64,000 nucleotides of DNA from Symbiodinium microadriaticum (lineage: Eukaryota; Sar; Dinophyceae; Suessiales; Symbiodiniaceae), in NCBI GenBank assembly GCA_001939145.1, contig LSRX01000257.1, positions 507,254-571,253 on the forward strand, given 5' to 3'. The position numbers were made by a program, and so were the translations under genes. The notes beneath the pieces were generated by a model, which was given only the letters and a program-made list of their open reading frames with translations, was not told the DNA's origin and did not search any database. Below, piece by piece: positions 52,194-62,336 of this stretch. Each line of letters starts with the position of its first letter. The stretch's first letter is position 1.

Positions 52194-52385
52194 CTAAGCA
52201 AGGGTACCTTGAGAAGCGCTTGCTGCACGGGCTACAGCGGAACCCAGTTGTCCACTGAACGGGCTTCCGCTGTACTTCAGGACCCGAGGTTTTGGGATTA
52301 ACATCGCCGGGGAAAGGAAATCACCATGGCAGACCATGAGAAAAGAAAGGCTCATGGTCTGCGATCTCGCCGGCGAAGGGGCCAA
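52194..52385 (-). CDS. Weak exon candidate, 63 codons
   Basis: Minus frame: SPARSQTMSLSFLMVC, HGDFLSPAMLIPKPRV, SGQLGSAVARAASASQ. Includes a perfect 10-bp hairpin (AGACCATGAG / CTCATGGTCT at 52330-52361). Unrecognised. Confidence 0.3.
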   Translation of the reverse strand: MAPSPARSQTMSLSFLMVCHGDFLSPAMLIPKPRVLKYSGSPFSGQLGSAVARAASASQGTLA

Positions 52386-53048
52386 ATGCGAACAACATCT
52401 GGCAAGCTCACGTCAGATGGCTCATGCAAAAGGTCTTAATGGTGCCGTACTTCTCTGTAAACCCTGAACCCTAAATCCAAACTGCAGCTTGAACCTTGAA
52501 GCCTAAACCCTAAACACCAAAACATGCAGGAGGTCCAACAGCTCGAAAACGTCGGAAAGAGGTAGCTGGGCTTGATGTCTTATTTAGGGATCGCCCTTTT
52601 TCAATGGCTCTTGTTGGGAGGTCCCCACCTACCCTCATCCCAGTGACAGGGTGCCTCCTCCAACTGCATGGTTGCATCGTTCATCCTGCGTAAAGGGGCG
52701 GAGGGGAGGGCAGGGAGGGGGCTAAGGGTTCAGGGTTTAGCGTTTAGGGCTTAGGGTTCAGGGTTCAGGATTTAAGGTTGTTTGTTGGGGGAGGAGGAAG
52801 CACCCAAACCGACTGAAATCTCAAACTCAGAAACGCTTCGACAACAAAAAGCTAACACCCGACAAACCGTATTGAAGAGCATCAAACGCGGATACTCTTG
52901 AAGGACCGGAGTCGGAAGCCCCAACGGCAGGCCAAGTTGGATAAGGGTTGTGTAGATGTTTTCAGAGTTTACTTGAGATCTTAAATTGGTGCGTCTTCAA
53001 TTACATTAGGGATCCCTTTCCGGTGGGTCGTTATACTCAGGATTTCAA

Positions 53049-53145
53049 GCGACTAAAGGAGAGACCCTTAATTAAAGGGACCCTTGGGGTTATATAGGGG
53101 TTTTATGAGACTATAGAAGGGGCATATAAAGCTTATATAGAGTTC
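53049..53145. mobile_element. MITE M13 copy, right part missing
   Basis: GACTAAAGGAGAGACCCTTA, CCTTGGGGTTATATAGGGG, GAGACTATAGAAGGGGC. Confidence 0.75.
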
Positions 53146-53370
53146 ATACTTGTGCGGCTTCGCAGGGTGTTCATCGGGACTTTCTGAGGGTGTCATGACT
53201 TGTCGTTTTTTGTTGTTTGTTGTGTGTCTGTCTGTGTTTGGTTGAACCCTAAACCCTAAACCCCTAAACCCTAAACCCCTAAACCCTAAAAGCCTAAAGC
53301 CCTAAGCCCTAAACGGTATAAAGGCATGACAGAAGGGTTGAGGGCTTTATGCTCGGAGGATCACCCGGAG

Positions 53371-53606
53371 GGTCTATGTACCCAAATGGGTAGTTCTCTA
53401 AATGAGGGTTCCTTCTTAGGTCCCCAATATAGTACGGCACCCTTATAAAAAGGGACCCTAAAAGCGACCCTAATCTTGTAAAAAGGACCTAAAAAGGGAC
53501 CCTAATTTAGACAACCAGCCAAAACTGCATAGACTTTGGCCTTCAAGTCTTCCCTAGAGAGGTGCTTTGGGGCCAAAGTCTATACTTGTTGGGTACATGG
53601 ACCCCC
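53371..53606. mobile_element. MITE M5 carrying a nested M3
   Basis: GGGTCTATGTACCCAAAT is separated from ACTTTGGCCTTCAAGTC to GGGTACATGGACCC by an M3 element at 53388-53520. Confidence 0.9.
53388..53520. mobile_element. MITE M3 nested in M5, flanks AAAT/AAAA
   Basis: GGGTAGTTCTCTAAATGAGGG to AATTTAGACAACCAGCC. An internal duplication of about 31 bp (AAAGGGACCCTAAAAGCGACC / AAAGGACCTAAAAAGGGACC) makes it longer than other copies. Confidence 0.88.
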
Positions 53607-53609
53607 TTA

Positions 53610-53713
53610 CAGTCGAAGCCCAAAAGTTGGAAACCCAATAGCCTCAACCCCTAGGAGTAATGCATAAGCCATCCCAGCACTAACTGCCCCTAGGCCCGTT
53701 TCCAACTTTTTGC
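53610..53713. mobile_element. MITE M8
   Basis: CCCAAAAGTTGGAAACCC and GGCCCGTTTCCAACTTTTTG inverted; a half copy lies at 33730-33780. Directly follows an M5 here and an M7 there. Confidence 0.7.
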
Positions 53714-53721
53714 GGTTTACC

Positions 53722-53910
53722 TTAGGGCCATGGGGGCTTGGTAAGTCGATAAACAGGGGTCGGCCCGATCGTTTCGTAACGGGTAGCCTCTAGACTGTCA
53801 AAATCTAATCCTAACAGTCCATATAACTTATATAGGTCGAGGGCCAAAGGCCCGAGAGGCTGATCCCAGAAAAAAAAATTAGAACCCACGACCGACCCAA
53901 AAACCTGCAC
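53722..53910 (-). CDS. Weak exon candidate, 62 codons
   Basis: Minus frame: SVVGSNFFFWDQPLGPL, LYKLYGLLGLDFDSLEAT, GPTPVYRLTKPPWP, stop. Unrecognised; adjacent to MITE M8, so could be element-derived. Confidence 0.28.
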   Translation of the reverse strand: MQVFGSVVGSNFFFWDQPLGPLALDLYKLYGLLGLDFDSLEATRYETIGPTPVYRLTKPPWP

Positions 53911-54462
53911 AAGAAAACTGTAGGGTTTAGGGTTTAGGGGTTTAGGGGAAAAATGTAGGTTTTAGGGTTTAGGGCTTCGGGTCTAAAACCTACCCCCCCC
54001 CCCTTCCACGCCGAAATCGAACCCCCCAACCTGAGCCCTGCGTGGCCAACTTCTTTTTTGCCACGTAGGAGCTGTCACGGCGAGTCTCACTTGCTATGAC
54101 GATGTCCCAGCCGATACCAACCCGACTGTTTGGGGCGCAGGGTTTCCGATTCCTCAGAGGAGTGCTACCAGGGCACTAAGAACAGAATCCTGCCAACCAT
54201 GTAGTGAATTTGTATCGTTTTTGTCCTGAGCGAGGGAGGTTGGGAGGGAGGGAGGGGAGGGCAGGGAGATAACAAAATCCACATCGACAAGATTGGGAGC
54301 CGTGTTCTAGAGAACCTGGAGTCGCGCGCGCCTCCCGCAAGCAAGCGCTGAACCCATGTAGGATCTACGATACGGTCCTGCAGTTACAAGTTTGTAGAAT
54401 AACCCTAAAACCTAAACCGTCGATAAAGCGATCCTCTAGATGTCTCTCTTCCCCAGCCCTAC

Positions 54463-54711
54463 ATGGTGGTTCTTCAAGTTAGTGTCTTCATCCTTGCAGC
54501 CTTTCCTTATCCTGCGTTTAGGGAGATCATCTTCGATATGAGGGTCGCTTATTCCCTGAATTTCACGCAAGTCGCAACCTTTCTATACCCAAGGCACTGC
54601 GAGCTTGAATTCCTGGATTATCAACCTAAATCCTGCATGTTTCGAACCGATCAACTGGCCGGGGACATCCGAGTGAACTGCCTTTCGGTTCCTTCGGAGC
54701 GGTGTCGCTGA
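54463..54711 (+). CDS. ORF candidate, 82 codons, hydrophobic N-terminus
   Basis: From ATG: VVLQVSVFILAAFPYPAF (possible signal or membrane helix), REIIFDMRVAYSLNF, PRHCELEFLDYQPKS, DQLAGDIRVNCLSV, stop just before heptamers. The frame begins after possible acceptors (CCCCAG, TACATGG). Could be a terminal exon of a secreted or membrane protein. Unrecognised. Confidence 0.42.
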   Translation: MVVLQVSVFILAAFPYPAFREIIFDMRVAYSLNFTQVATFLYPRHCELEFLDYQPKSCMFRTDQLAGDIRVNCLSVPSERCR

Positions 54712-54719
54712 TTTCAAGT

Positions 54720-54840
54720 TACCCTAAACCCTGAACCCTAAACCCTAAATAAACCCCGAACCGCTGAACCCTGAACCCTAATAAACCCCGAACCGCTGAA
54801 CCCTGAACCCTAAACCCTAAATCCTGTAAGGGTTTAGGGT
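54720..54840. repeat. CCCTAAA tract with a 39-bp direct repeat
   Basis: AACCCCGAACCGCTGAACCC occurs twice. Confidence 0.8.
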
Positions 54841-55089
54841 TTTAGGGCAGTGCTTTCGGGACAGAGTCTCAGGAGCTTCGCTCCACAGGGTTTTAGGTTC
54901 AGGAGGTCGTGCTTGATTAGGGCATGGGATTAGGGCTGGTTCATATGAGCCCCTGTGTTTAGGATTGAGGGTTTAGGGTTTAGGGGCTGGTTCATATGAA
55001 GCCAGCAGAGAGAAAAAATGAATCGACAAAACCCGGCGGTCGCCCCCCGAGCTCCTCTCCCAAAAACACCCCCTGAACCCAAACCAAAC

Positions 55090-55350
55090 CAGGTAGGGCC
55101 GAACAACCCCCAACCCTAAAACCCTAAAACCCTAAACCCTATAAACCCTATATAAACCCTAACCCTAAAACCCTAAACCCTAGAGCCCTAAACCCTAAAC
55201 CCTATAAACCCTATATAAACCCTAACCCTAAAACCCTAAACCCTAGAGCCCTAAACCCTAAACCCTATAAACCCTATATAAACCCTAACCCTAAAACCCT
55301 AAACCCTAGAGCCCTAAACCCTAAACCCTATAAACCCTATATAAACCCTA
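55090..55350. repeat. 63-bp tandem repeat of heptamer variants, cut by a gap
   Basis: TATATAAACCCTAACCCTAA recurs at 55149, 55212, 55275 and 55338, exactly 63 bp apart with near-identical units. The array runs into the N gap, which probably reflects a longer array. Confidence 0.95.
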
Positions 55351-55450
55351 NNNNNNNNNNNNNNNNNNNNNNNNNNNNNNNNNNNNNNNNNNNNNNNNNN
55401 NNNNNNNNNNNNNNNNNNNNNNNNNNNNNNNNNNNNNNNNNNNNNNNNNN
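55351..55450. other. Assembly gap (100 N)
   Basis: Exactly 100 N, probably a gap of unknown size. Confidence 1.
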
Positions 55451-56019
55451 GGGGGGGGTTGTTTAGGGTTTACAGTTTTGGGTTCAGGGTTTAGGGTGTA
55501 GGGTTAAGGGTTTAAGTTTTTTTTTTGGGAGGGTGGGGGAGGGACCACAAGTTTCAGGCATCCAGGGTTCAAGGCTTAGGGTTTGGGCCTGTAGCGCCTA
55601 GGGGGAAGTCCGTTCTTCGTACGCAGAAGCATGGACTTCGATGCTTGCCCCGAGTTTTTCCTATCACGCAAGGAAAGACCCACACCAAAAAAACCTATAC
55701 GCCCCCGGACCTGGAGCCAAAGCTCACGAGTGTGGCGATGCTTTGTCACGAAACTCTAAACATCTCTAAACCTGACTTAAACCCTAAACCCTAAACCCTA
55801 AACCCTAAACTGTAAACATCTCCAAAACCTGACTTGCCTGTCCTAGAATCCTAGGGGAACTCACGGCTAACCTTTGAGACTCTTCACGTGCTCGGGTATC
55901 TCCACTCACAACTAAAGGATACCTGTATACCTACTCCAAGACTAAGCTACCCTAAATCCTAAACCTTAAACTTTAAACCCTAAATCCTAAACCCTAAACC
56001 CTACTCTAATATACTAAGG

Positions 56020-56232
56020 CTAAGAGGCGAAGGAACCCCCAAGGCATGTCCGTAGAGGATGACGTTCAAATGAGACCCTCATCACACGCGACTTCGTCGC
56101 ATCATGTTGCCTCCCTTTCCCCAAATGGGCAATGCGACTAGGACACAGGTGGTGTCTTGACATCATAAAGGCTCTCAGGAGGCAACACGAAGCGAGGAAC
56201 CACAAGAGACTGCGGCGGTTTTGACTGCACAA
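56020..56232 (-). CDS. Exon candidate, 70 codons
   Basis: Minus frame: SQNRRSLLWFLASCCLL, RAFMMSRHHLCPSRIA, RQHDATKSRVMRVSFE. A plus frame just to the right (56236-56384: LKSLKRRRRYFMVPDS ... WCFWWASTYEG, stop) is also open. Unrecognised. Confidence 0.3.
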   Translation of the reverse strand: MCSQNRRSLLWFLASCCLLRAFMMSRHHLCPSRIAHLGKGRQHDATKSRVMRVSFERHPLRTCLGGSFAS

Positions 56233-56379
56233 GCCTTCTGAAATCGCTGAAAAGGCGGAGGCGCTACTTCATGGTACCGGATAGTGCGCGGGAGGCACCG
56301 AGACTGCAAAGCCCGTGGAATAGCTCAAAAGACCGCCTAGTGTGCTGGTGCTTCTGGTGGGCCTCTACTTATGAAGGCT

Positions 56380-56465
56380 GAACCCTAAAACCCTAAACCC
56401 TAAAACCCTAAAACCCTAAACCCTAAAACCCTAAACCCTAAAACCCTAAACTCTAAACCCTGTAG
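56380..56465. repeat. CCCTAAAA tract
   Basis: Alternating CCCTAAA and CCCTAAAA. Confidence 0.88.
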
Positions 56466-56489
56466 CTGGTGCAAGGTCGAGGTCTTTGG

Positions 56490-56560
56490 AGATGGATGGG
56501 TAGATAGGTAGATAGAAAGAGGATTGATGCTAGATAGGTCGATCGATGAATCGACTGATA
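56490..56560. repeat. Degenerate GATA/GATG tetranucleotide
   Basis: GATGGATGGGTAGATAGG-type units, in the opposite orientation to the array at 56799. Confidence 0.85.
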
Positions 56561-56798
56561 TACACATGCCTATAAGAAGCGCATATAAGTATATGTACCA
56601 TGTGTATCGATGCAGGCATATTTGTGCGTTCGTTTCCTTACTCGGGAAATAGTTCTTTTCTTCCTTGCCTATTGGTATATGCAGATTTGTAGCTGCAACA
56701 GAGTACACTGTATGTAAGCCCTAAACCCTAAACCCTAAAGTCGGAGTAGGGATAATCCCAAACGTGCTTAAGCCCTTTTGGCTCATAGCAGTTGGGGT

Positions 56799-57165
56799 CG
56801 ATAGATCTAACGATCTATCTATTTGTCCATCCTTCTATCTACCCATCTATCTACCTATCTCTATTGCTTGAACCCTCTACCTATCTATCGCTCTATCTAC
56901 CTCCCTACCCTGTCTATCTACCAGTGTATCCATCTGTGCATCGCCCCATCTACCATCTGTCTGTCTTTCTGTCTGTCTGTCTGTCTGTCTGTCTGCCTGT
57001 CTATGTGTCTATCTGTCGATCTGTGGATTGCTGTCTATCTGTAACGCAGTCTACCTGGCTATCTGTCGATCCGCATCCTCTATGTATCTGTCGATCTGTC
57101 TATCTATCTCTGTCTCTGTTTGCCTTGTTTACTTACTTAGTCGTCTAGCTAGTTATCTAGATATC
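56799..57165. repeat. Degenerate (CTAT/CTGT)n tetranucleotide
   Basis: About 365 bp of CTAT, CTAC and CTGT units, with a pure CTGT core at 56958-56998. Frames here (YLSIYLS) are translations. Confidence 0.93.
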
Positions 57166-57398
57166 TTTTAATACATGTGTATAAGGACATTGAAAGCTAC
57201 TGTGTTTTCATCGTTGTAGAAGGAGGGAGAATTCCTTACCCCTTGATCGAAGAATAGCCTTTGGGCTGCCGGGTTTAAGGTTTCAATTGGGTTCCTGGTC
57301 AAGAACTTCATTCAACTTACCTTAGTAAAGAAACGTCGTACTTGTTAGACGCAGTGCTGGTGTCTGAAACTACGTACTTTCCTTGACAAGAACCCTGT

Positions 57399-57632
57399 TC
57401 AGTGAGGGTCTTTGCGTTTATGTTGAAAACGAAGTCGTTTTCCGGGCCTCCTTGCAACCTCACTCCAGGCCTCAAGTAGGCGGAAGTGTGCAAAATTGGC
57501 CTGGTCTATATGACAACCTGACACCATCTGCCTCGCGTCCCGAACAGCCATAATAATGCAGACGCCTGATTGTTCACCCGACTTTCGCTCAATTGAAGCG
57601 CCTGTATATTCCCTGATGATAACCCTCAGCAA
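57399..57632 (-). CDS. ORF candidate, 77 codons
   Basis: Minus frame in a 700-bp heptamer-free stretch: LRVIIREYTGASIERK, SGVCIIMAVRDARQMV, HIDQANFAHFRLLEAW, RPGKRLRFQHKRK, stop. Unrecognised. Overlaps the plus frame at 57597-57830. Confidence 0.4.
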   Translation of the reverse strand: MLRVIIREYTGASIERKSGEQSGVCIIMAVRDARQMVSGCHIDQANFAHFRLLEAWSEVARRPGKRLRFQHKRKDPH

Positions 57633-57830
57633 GAGAGAAGGGGCCTACCCAGACACCCTACAAGCAAACAAGCCACCGTCAGTATTAGAGGCCAGCAATG
57701 TAACAACCGCCTGTCATCCCAAGTATTTACGGTAGCCCATTCGAGTCAACTCTCTGCACAGGACGATATATCACTAGCGACTCGAAGCCGCAAGATCGCT
57801 TACGTGTACGACGGGCGCATGGTCTACTAA
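57597..57830 (+). CDS. ORF candidate, about 77 codons
   Basis: Plus frame without ATG near its start: FPDDNPQQERRGLPRH, TVSIRGQQCNNRLSS, QVFTVAHSSQLSAQDD, LATRSRKIAYVYDGRM, stop. Unrecognised; competes with the minus frame on its left. Confidence 0.33.
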   Translation, partial: SACIFPDDNPQQERRGLPRHPTSKQATVSIRGQQCNNRLSSQVFTVAHSSQLSAQDDISLATRSRKIAYVYDGRMVY

Positions 57831-58002
57831 CCGTATTCCCAGGTGTGTTTGAAAGGCTTTCAGCTGTGCCGGCTAGGAGCAACTGGTGGTGCACGGGTCA
57901 AGTATGTTCCTAACCCCTAAACCCTAAACCCTTTTGGGGTGCGTTTGTTCGGCTTCCTGAGCAGGCGGGAGGTGGGGAGGGGGGTTAGGGACGAAGGATC
58001 TG

Positions 58003-58209
58003 GTGTTTAGGGGTTTTAGCGGTTTGAGGATGTTGGATTCGGGGTTTCATTTAAGGAAATACTTGGGGACACTGTCGTTTCGTTCAGACTTCCATGGCAA
58101 CGTTGCTAAGCCCTTCTTGGTCATAGCACCCAAGATCATCACCCCGGACACAATCTTGAAATCAACCCTACCAGGAGGCTTCAAAGCAATGAACCTTTAC
58201 TCTCAACCC
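58003..58209 (+). CDS. Exon candidate, about 65 codons
   Basis: Plus frame: LRKYLGTLSFRSDFHG, NVAKPFLVIAPKIITPD, ILKSTLPGGFKAMNLY, then heptamers. Unrecognised. Confidence 0.35.
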
Positions 58210-58383
58210 TAAACCCCGAAACCCGAGACGTCCAACCCCAAACTCTGAGCCCTAAACCCTAAACCCCCCTAAACCCAAAACCCTAAACTTTTGAAGGCTG
58301 ACCGGACGAAGCAGAGGCTCGTGAGAGCTTCTCCCGGAAAACTGAAACTGCTAGCCGCATGAGCGCAAGATATCCTGAATCGA

Positions 58384-58440
58384 TATTTAGGATCCTATAA
58401 GGTAATCCCAAACAGGAACTACTATGGAGCCATTGGGTAA
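58384..58440. mobile_element. MITE M2 right half
   Basis: TTTAGGATCCTATAAGGTAA then GGAACTACTATGGAGCC and TTGGGTAA. Confidence 0.7.
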
Positions 58441-58668
58441 CCCCCTCAATCTTGAATCACCCTAAACCCTAAATCGTGCAGGTTTAGGCTTGAAGTCGGG
58501 TTGCAAGGCTTAGTGACTTAGTGCTTGCTTTTTTGGTGTTCAGGGCTTTAGGGCTTGTGGTTTTGGGGCTGTAACGTTGATAGGGTTTAAGGCTTAGGGT
58601 CTTTGGTTTTGGCGCTTAAAGCTTGTAGGGTTTAGGGTTGAGGGTTGCAGGTTCCGGGTTTTACGGTT

Positions 58669-58748
58669 TACCAAGGAAATCATAATAAGGAACCCTAAAC
58701 CCTAAACCCTAAATGCTAAAAAAGGTAGGTTCTTTTCGGCTACAGGTA
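58669..58748. mobile_element. MITE M11 copy with heptamer expansion inside
   Basis: TACCAAGGAAATCATAATAAG, GGAACCCTAAA, then two extra CCCTAAA units, then TGCTAAAAAAGGTAGG and a CAGGTA end. The copy at 33922 has GGAACCCTAAAACAGGTAGG with one unit only. Confidence 0.85.
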
Positions 58749-59583
58749 GGGGTTTAGGGGTGAGCTCTCAGGAATCTTGCTTTGGCGCAACAAAACTGTC
58801 TTGAGACGAATCGAAGCCTAAGCGAGGATAGGCCCAGCCAGCTTTCAGCAATGCAAAAATGCTACATATATATATATATGTAGAGGTTAGGGATAAATTA
58901 AGTTTAGGGTTTTGAGATGCTTCAGGGTGTAGTGGTTTGGTGGTTTAGGGTTCAGGGTGGCAGGCAAGGTTTCGAGAAAAGGCGAGGGATTTGGGTCAGA
59001 GAGCGTTGCGGTGCAGTGCTATTCTCTCCTTCGACATCAAGAGCTAACACCCAAAACCCAAAACCCTAAACCCTAAACTCTCAGAGATTCGGGTTTACAG
59101 CTGGGGCCAAGCGTCTAAGGCCACCGCATAAGGTTTCGGGCTTGGGACCCGTGCAAGACAGCTTTTGCGTGGAGGTTTAGGGTTTAGGGTTTGAAGTGTA
59201 GGGTAATCAGAAACATGCACTAAACCCTAAATGCCAACAGTAACCCTAAACCCTAAAGCCTAAACCCTGAACCCTACACGCTCCTAAGCCCCTAGCCCAC
59301 AAGTAGTCACGAGGCCTAAGCAGGGGGCTTTTATACACCGGCTTTTTTCGGGTGTAGTGAAGTTGAGTAAAGCGCGAACATGACATCCGGTCGAGGGCTT
59401 GGGGTTTATGCTTGCCAGTTAGGGTTTAGGTTTAGGGTTTAGGGTCCAGAGTTTAAGTTTAGGGTGTAAGGTTTACGGCCAGGTTCCTATTTAAGCCAGC
59501 AAGGAAGATTATAATATCGGTACCAGGTACCTATATAATCTCACGGGTATCGAGTTTTGATGGTTGACCTTGGTGAGTTGGGG

Positions 59584-59640
59584 GTATACATGAATACAGA
59601 TGTATACATGAATGCAGATGTATACACATACATGCACATT
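59584..59640. repeat. 18-bp tandem repeat GTATACATGAATACAGAT
   Basis: Two full copies (59584, 59602) and a partial third. Confidence 0.9.
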
Positions 59641-60049
59641 CACGTATAGGTCATCGAAAGGTGGACAGGAAGACAGTTACCCGAAGCCGTAGCGTCAAAT
59701 TGTTTGGGTTCGGGTTGGAAGGGTAGAGGAGGTGGGATGTGTAGGGTTTAGGGCTCGGGAGTATGGGTTGGCTGCATCGGAAGTTGCAGCCAATCTAAGC
59801 ACGATTATCTGTAGACGTAGATTGTTCAACATGTCACGTGATAACCGTCAGGAGGGTTCACTGCTATTTTCTGTGTCCCACCCTCATCAACCCTAAACCC
59901 TAAACCCTAAAGTCTAAACCCTAAACTCTAAACCCTATATCCTGAATCCGAAACCCTGAACCTACACAGCACAGCCTCTCTTTTCTACACCCTGTAGATC
60001 CGTTTGCAAGGCTCATGTTACGGGGTTCCGGGGCGTAGGGGGGTTGGGA

Positions 60050-60225
60050 TAAGAATTTAATGGTCAGGGTTTGGCTTTAGGGTTAAGGGTTTAGGTTTTA
60101 GGGCTGTGGGTTCAGGGTCGAGGGTTCTAGGGTTTAGGGGTTTAGGGTTTTAGGCTTTAGGCTTTAGGGCTTGGGGCTTTGGGTTCTGGGTTTAGGGCTT
60201 AGTGTCAGGGTTTAGGGCTTAGCCC
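60050..60225. repeat. TTTAGGG tract
   Basis: G-rich heptamer and octamer variants. Confidence 0.85.
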
Positions 60226-60246
60226 CTGAGCTTCGTTCATCGACTG

Positions 60247-60438
60247 CTATGTGCCGTCATGTGCCAAAATGCAGAAACACAAGAGCTGATGAGGTCTAGG
60301 GAGTCTAGGGTTTAGGGTATCCGCGCCGTAGACTGCGGCCGAAGGGGATATGTAGCCAGATGATGAAGATGATTGCGAAACAAAAGAAGTCTCCAGGAGG
60401 CACAGTTCCTGTTTCGGGGTTTGGTATTTAGAGGCCAT
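60247..60438 (-). CDS. Weak first-exon candidate (MASKYQTPKQELC)
   Basis: Minus frame from an ATG inside CCATGG: MASKYQTPKQELC, LLETSFVSQSSSSSGY, then heptamer-like bases, then RPHQLLCFCILAHD. Only the part above about 60320 is free of heptamers. Confidence 0.3.
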   Translation of the reverse strand: MASKYQTPKQELCLLETSFVSQSSSSSGYISPSAAVYGADTLNPRLPRPHQLLCFCILAHDGT

Positions 60439-60724
60439 GGCATGCCGTGACCATTGTGGCTTAGGATTTAGGGTTTGTAGACTTGAGGATGATAATCGTC
60501 CGATGTTCGTGGGAGCCTACGTCTCCGTCCCTTACAAGCCCCTGTGTGTCATCGCGGCCCGAATATGGACCAAACCCCAAACCCTAAACACCAGAAGCGA
60601 AGCAACAATTTCAACCTGCACAACAACGCAAACGTGGAAGAGCCGGACAAGCTTGAGAGCTGGTTCGGGGTTTAGGATGTGGGGTTTAGGGCTTTTGGGG
60701 TTTGGGGTTTTGGGGCCCTGCTAA
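60437..60724 (+). CDS. Exon candidate (DDNRPMFVGAYVSVPYK)
   Basis: Plus frame of 95 codons; the middle part (60482-60660) is heptamer-free: LEDDNRPMFVGAYVS, VPYKPLCVIAARIWTK, SEATISTCTTTQTWK. The ends read through TTTAGGG and are doubtful. Unrecognised. Confidence 0.38.
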   Translation: MACRDHCGLGFRVCRLEDDNRPMFVGAYVSVPYKPLCVIAARIWTKPQTLNTRSEATISTCTTTQTWKSRTSLRAGSGFRMWGLGLLGFGVLGPC

Positions 60725-60875
60725 GACTATCTGAATGGCAAAGCTGGACTGCGGCACTTTCCATCAAGGCTGCTACAGCCTGAGATGCTTGTCTACACAT
60801 TGACGTGGGATCCTATGTCTTGAAACCCGGGAGCCCCAACTCCTTAAACCTCTTAAACCCAAGTACCTCCTTAGA

Positions 60876-60987
60876 CTCTCTGGTTCTTGGTAGGGAATGG
60901 GGGAATGGATCCCTATGATAGTCCCTTAAGGTCCCCTAAGTAGTCCCAATAACCCAATTCCCCCGGTCCTTACCAAGAACCAGTCAG
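60876..60987. mobile_element. MITE M7 copy
   Basis: 112 bp, same length as 33614-33725. CTCTCTGGTTCTTGGTAGGG and CCTTACCAAGAACCAGTCAG. Flanks TAGA and TTGT do not match, so the target duplication has decayed. Confidence 0.9.
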
Positions 60988-61424
60988 TTGTCCGAACCCT
61001 AAACCCTAAACCCCTAAACCCTAAACCCTGAGCCTGAGTGTCAAAAAACCCAACCACTAGACGGGCAATATTGGTCAGTTCTCTTCAAGAAACCGTTACC
61101 GCAAGGATCCGAGTCCCTTCCCTGGGGGCTGAAGATGTGGCCTGGGGTCTCCTAATTATAACATGAAAGTCTCATGATACTTCTGGTTTAGGGTTTAGGG
61201 TTTAGGGCCTATGTCTCTTTATATGATGCCTAACGATTCTGTGCGATTTTGGGGATTGGGGATCAGTGTTGAAAGTAGCTGTGCAGTGTGGCTACCGAAA
61301 CCCCGACAATCACGAGACCCCCACCCTAGACACCAAAAGCCTACAGCCAAACTGTTCAGGGGAGCTGATGGGCCTCTGAGATTTCAGGCACTTACAAATG
61401 TCGGGGGTTTACAGCATGCCCTGA

Positions 61425-61560
61425 ACCCTAAACCCTAAACCCTAAATCCCTAAACCCTAAATCCCTAAACCCTAAAACCTAAACCCTAAATCCCTAAACC
61501 CTAAACCCCTAAACCCTAAACCCCTAAACCCTAAACCCTAAATCCCTAAACCCCTAAAAG
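61425..61560. repeat. CCCTAAA/CCCTAAAT array
   Basis: Mixed 7- and 8-bp units in a regular order. Confidence 0.9.
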
Positions 61561-61829
61561 AGCTTGGAAGTCTAGGGTTGCATTGGCTCTTAAGGAGTTT
61601 CGTACGGTTTTACAAAGGGGTTTACAGGATGAGGGTTCAAGGCTTAGGGTTGAGGGCTTATGGTTTAGGGTTTCGGGTTCAGGGCTTAGGGTTGAGGGTT
61701 TAGGGTTTGGGGTCTGCGGTTTTTTCGGGCTGTTTGGTGATGGTTCCGCAGTAATTGTGTGGAGGTTCCAAGGCTTCGGGTGGGGTACGTCGACTTTCGA
61801 CTGGGTTTAGGGTTTGGGGTCTAGGGGCG

Positions 61830-62040
61830 GTCCAGCTAAACAGGCATACCTTCGGGAATGTAAGCGCGGAATTATCCGACCCTGTACCTGCAGCGATGGG
61901 GAACGATAATCCTGCTAATGCTTCTATTCAACACCGCAATGAAAACCGGGAGTCCTACAAGCCAAACTTCGAAAGCTTTATAAGCAAACCTATCAGGACA
62001 GTCTTATGGAATGAACCTGGGACCCGAAATCCTGCCCTAA
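61830..62040 (+). CDS. Exon candidate, about 67 codons
   Basis: Plus frame: LNRHTFGNVSAELSDP, AAMGNDNPANASIQHR, NENRESYKPNFESFIS, KPIRTVLWNEPGT, then CCCTAAA units. Polar and evenly mixed composition. Unrecognised. Confidence 0.42.
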
Positions 62041-62336
62041 ACCCTAAACCCTAAAGCCTAAACCCTAAAGCCACCCTGAAACCCAAAAGCCAAGTCCAAC
62101 TTGACCCTAAACCCTGAACCCTAAACCTCAAACCCTAAACTATAAACCCTTCCTTTACATGGGATCCCCGTCGCTAAAACCACTGCACTCTGCCGAAGGG
62201 GATTAGCCGAGCCGTCACACTCTGAAGATGGCGTTTACGGTTTTAGGGCTTATTTTTGCGTTTTTATCGGCCCTTTTTCTCCCTTCCGAAGGGTTTAGGG
62301 TTTCGGGTTTAGGGCTCAGGGCCCTAATCACCCTAA

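Noticed and set aside
60434-60441. Overlapping divergent ATG codons in CCATGG as a bidirectional start
   Set aside because: A palindromic 6-mer gives this by chance, and neither frame has supporting homology.
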